NCBI GenBank assembly: GCA_020056205.1
Contig: JAGVIF010000236.1
Span: 1 to 5,943, forward strand
Reading direction: 5' to 3'
DNA length: 5,943 nucleotides
DNA from: Lentisphaeria bacterium
GTDB lineage: Bacteria > Verrucomicrobiota > Lentisphaeria > Victivallales > GWF2-50-93
The notes under the pieces were generated by a model that ran no database searches, was not told the origin of the DNA, and worked only from the letters and a program-made list of their open reading frames with translations. This document shows positions 5,787 through 5,943 of this stretch, one piece after another. Positions within the stretch are counted from its first letter, which is position 1. Each line of letters starts with the position of its first letter. The translations under genes were made by a program, and so were the position numbers.

Positions 5787-5807
5787 ATCAGCCAAATTTA
5801 AACTAAG
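5770..5807. repeat. Dispersed repeat, copy B (38 bp)
   Basis: This is the same-orientation match to 679-716 (31 of 38 identical). The CTAAGTT start recurs at 5803-5809, giving a small internal echo. It lies upstream of rpsO and downstream of the unidentified minus-strand gene, next to the nested palindrome at 5822-5877. Confidence 0.7.
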
Positions 5808-5821
5808 TTCTTGATAATAAA

Positions 5822-5877
5822 CGAGGTATGAACTGCAGTGCAGTTCAATGAACTACCTCGACGCAAGCATCGAGGTA
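5822..5877. repeat. Nested palindrome with three interchangeable arms
   Basis: CGAGGTA (5822-5828), TACCTCG (5854-5860) and CGAGGTA (5871-5877) allow the middle arm to pair left or right. The left pairing encloses a perfect 9-1-9 palindrome TGAACTGCA-G-TGCAGTTCA (5829-5847). The right pairing is an 8-bp stem TACCTCGA/TCGAGGTA with loop 5862-5869. AGTTCA-A-TGAACT (5842-5854) gives a further alternative. Such palindrome clusters are typical of REP/RAYT sequences and IS200/IS605-type ends, or of bidirectional terminators; no T-run follows on either side. Confidence 0.65.
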
Positions 5878-5885
5878 TCTAATAT

Positions 5886-5943
5886 TCAGAAATCGAAATG
5901 CAACTGCCCATCATACAGTTTCTCGTATTCCGCTTTCCCTTGA
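5886..5943 (-). CDS. 3' end of an unidentified protein-coding gene (partial)
   Basis: Reading leftward from the window end, codons from 5942 give QGKAEYEKLYDGQLHFDF and then TGA (5888-5886). Charged and aromatic residues alternate in a protein-like way, while the other two minus frames are broken by stops or look less natural, so this is probably the C-terminus of a gene entering from the right. Eighteen residues are too few to name a family. The nested palindrome starts 9 nt past its stop and would be its 3' flank. Confidence 0.4.
   Translation of the reverse strand, partial: QGKAEYEKLYDGQLHFDF

Overview
The window looks like bacterial chromosome with a mid-range base composition. It carries a four-gene minus-strand RNA-metabolism cluster flanked by palindrome-rich, apparently repetitive non-coding DNA. 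A large uroporphyrinogen-decarboxylase-like protein beside a PNPase of this style is compatible with the PVC superphylum (Lentisphaerota / Verrucomicrobiota-like). That is a weak guess from protein flavour; no rRNA or marker tree is available here.

Layout from left to right. Positions 1-677 (+) are the C-terminal part of a URO-D superfamily protein, cut by the window edge. Positions 678-1045 hold no convincing gene. They hold a dispersed-repeat copy starting 2 nt after the URO-D stop (679-716), two hairpins, and a GC-rich (about 67% over 841-1020) block of stem-loops bounded by a 25-28 nt inverted repeat (845-1040). On the minus strand, in transcription order, come rpsO (ribosomal protein S15, 5627-5367), pnp (PNPase, 5091-2983), rlmL (THUMP-type 23S rRNA guanine-N2 methyltransferase without the RlmK half, 2952-1843) and a SpoU/TrmH-family 2'-O-methyltransferase (1819-1046). 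Positions 5628-5885 hold a probable rpsO promoter, a second copy of the dispersed repeat and a nested three-arm palindrome. The last 58 bases are the 3' end of an unidentified minus-strand gene.

The four minus-strand genes make biological sense together: a small-subunit ribosomal protein, the exoribonuclease classically linked to it, and two predicted rRNA methyltransferases. The gaps are 275 nt (rpsO-pnp), 30 nt (pnp-rlmL) and 23 nt (rlmL-SpoU). The one large gap, the pnp leader, contains a long imperfect stem of about 32 base pairs (5175-5286). It resembles in position and form the RNase III-processed stem in the E. coli pnp leader, so post-transcriptional autoregulation of pnp is the best hypothesis.

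The protein-coding part is ordinary. The less explained material is non-coding: the structured element at 845-1040, the repeat shared between 679-716 and 5770-5807, and the palindrome cluster at 5765-5877. I see no CRISPR array, tRNA, rRNA, transposase or defence system.
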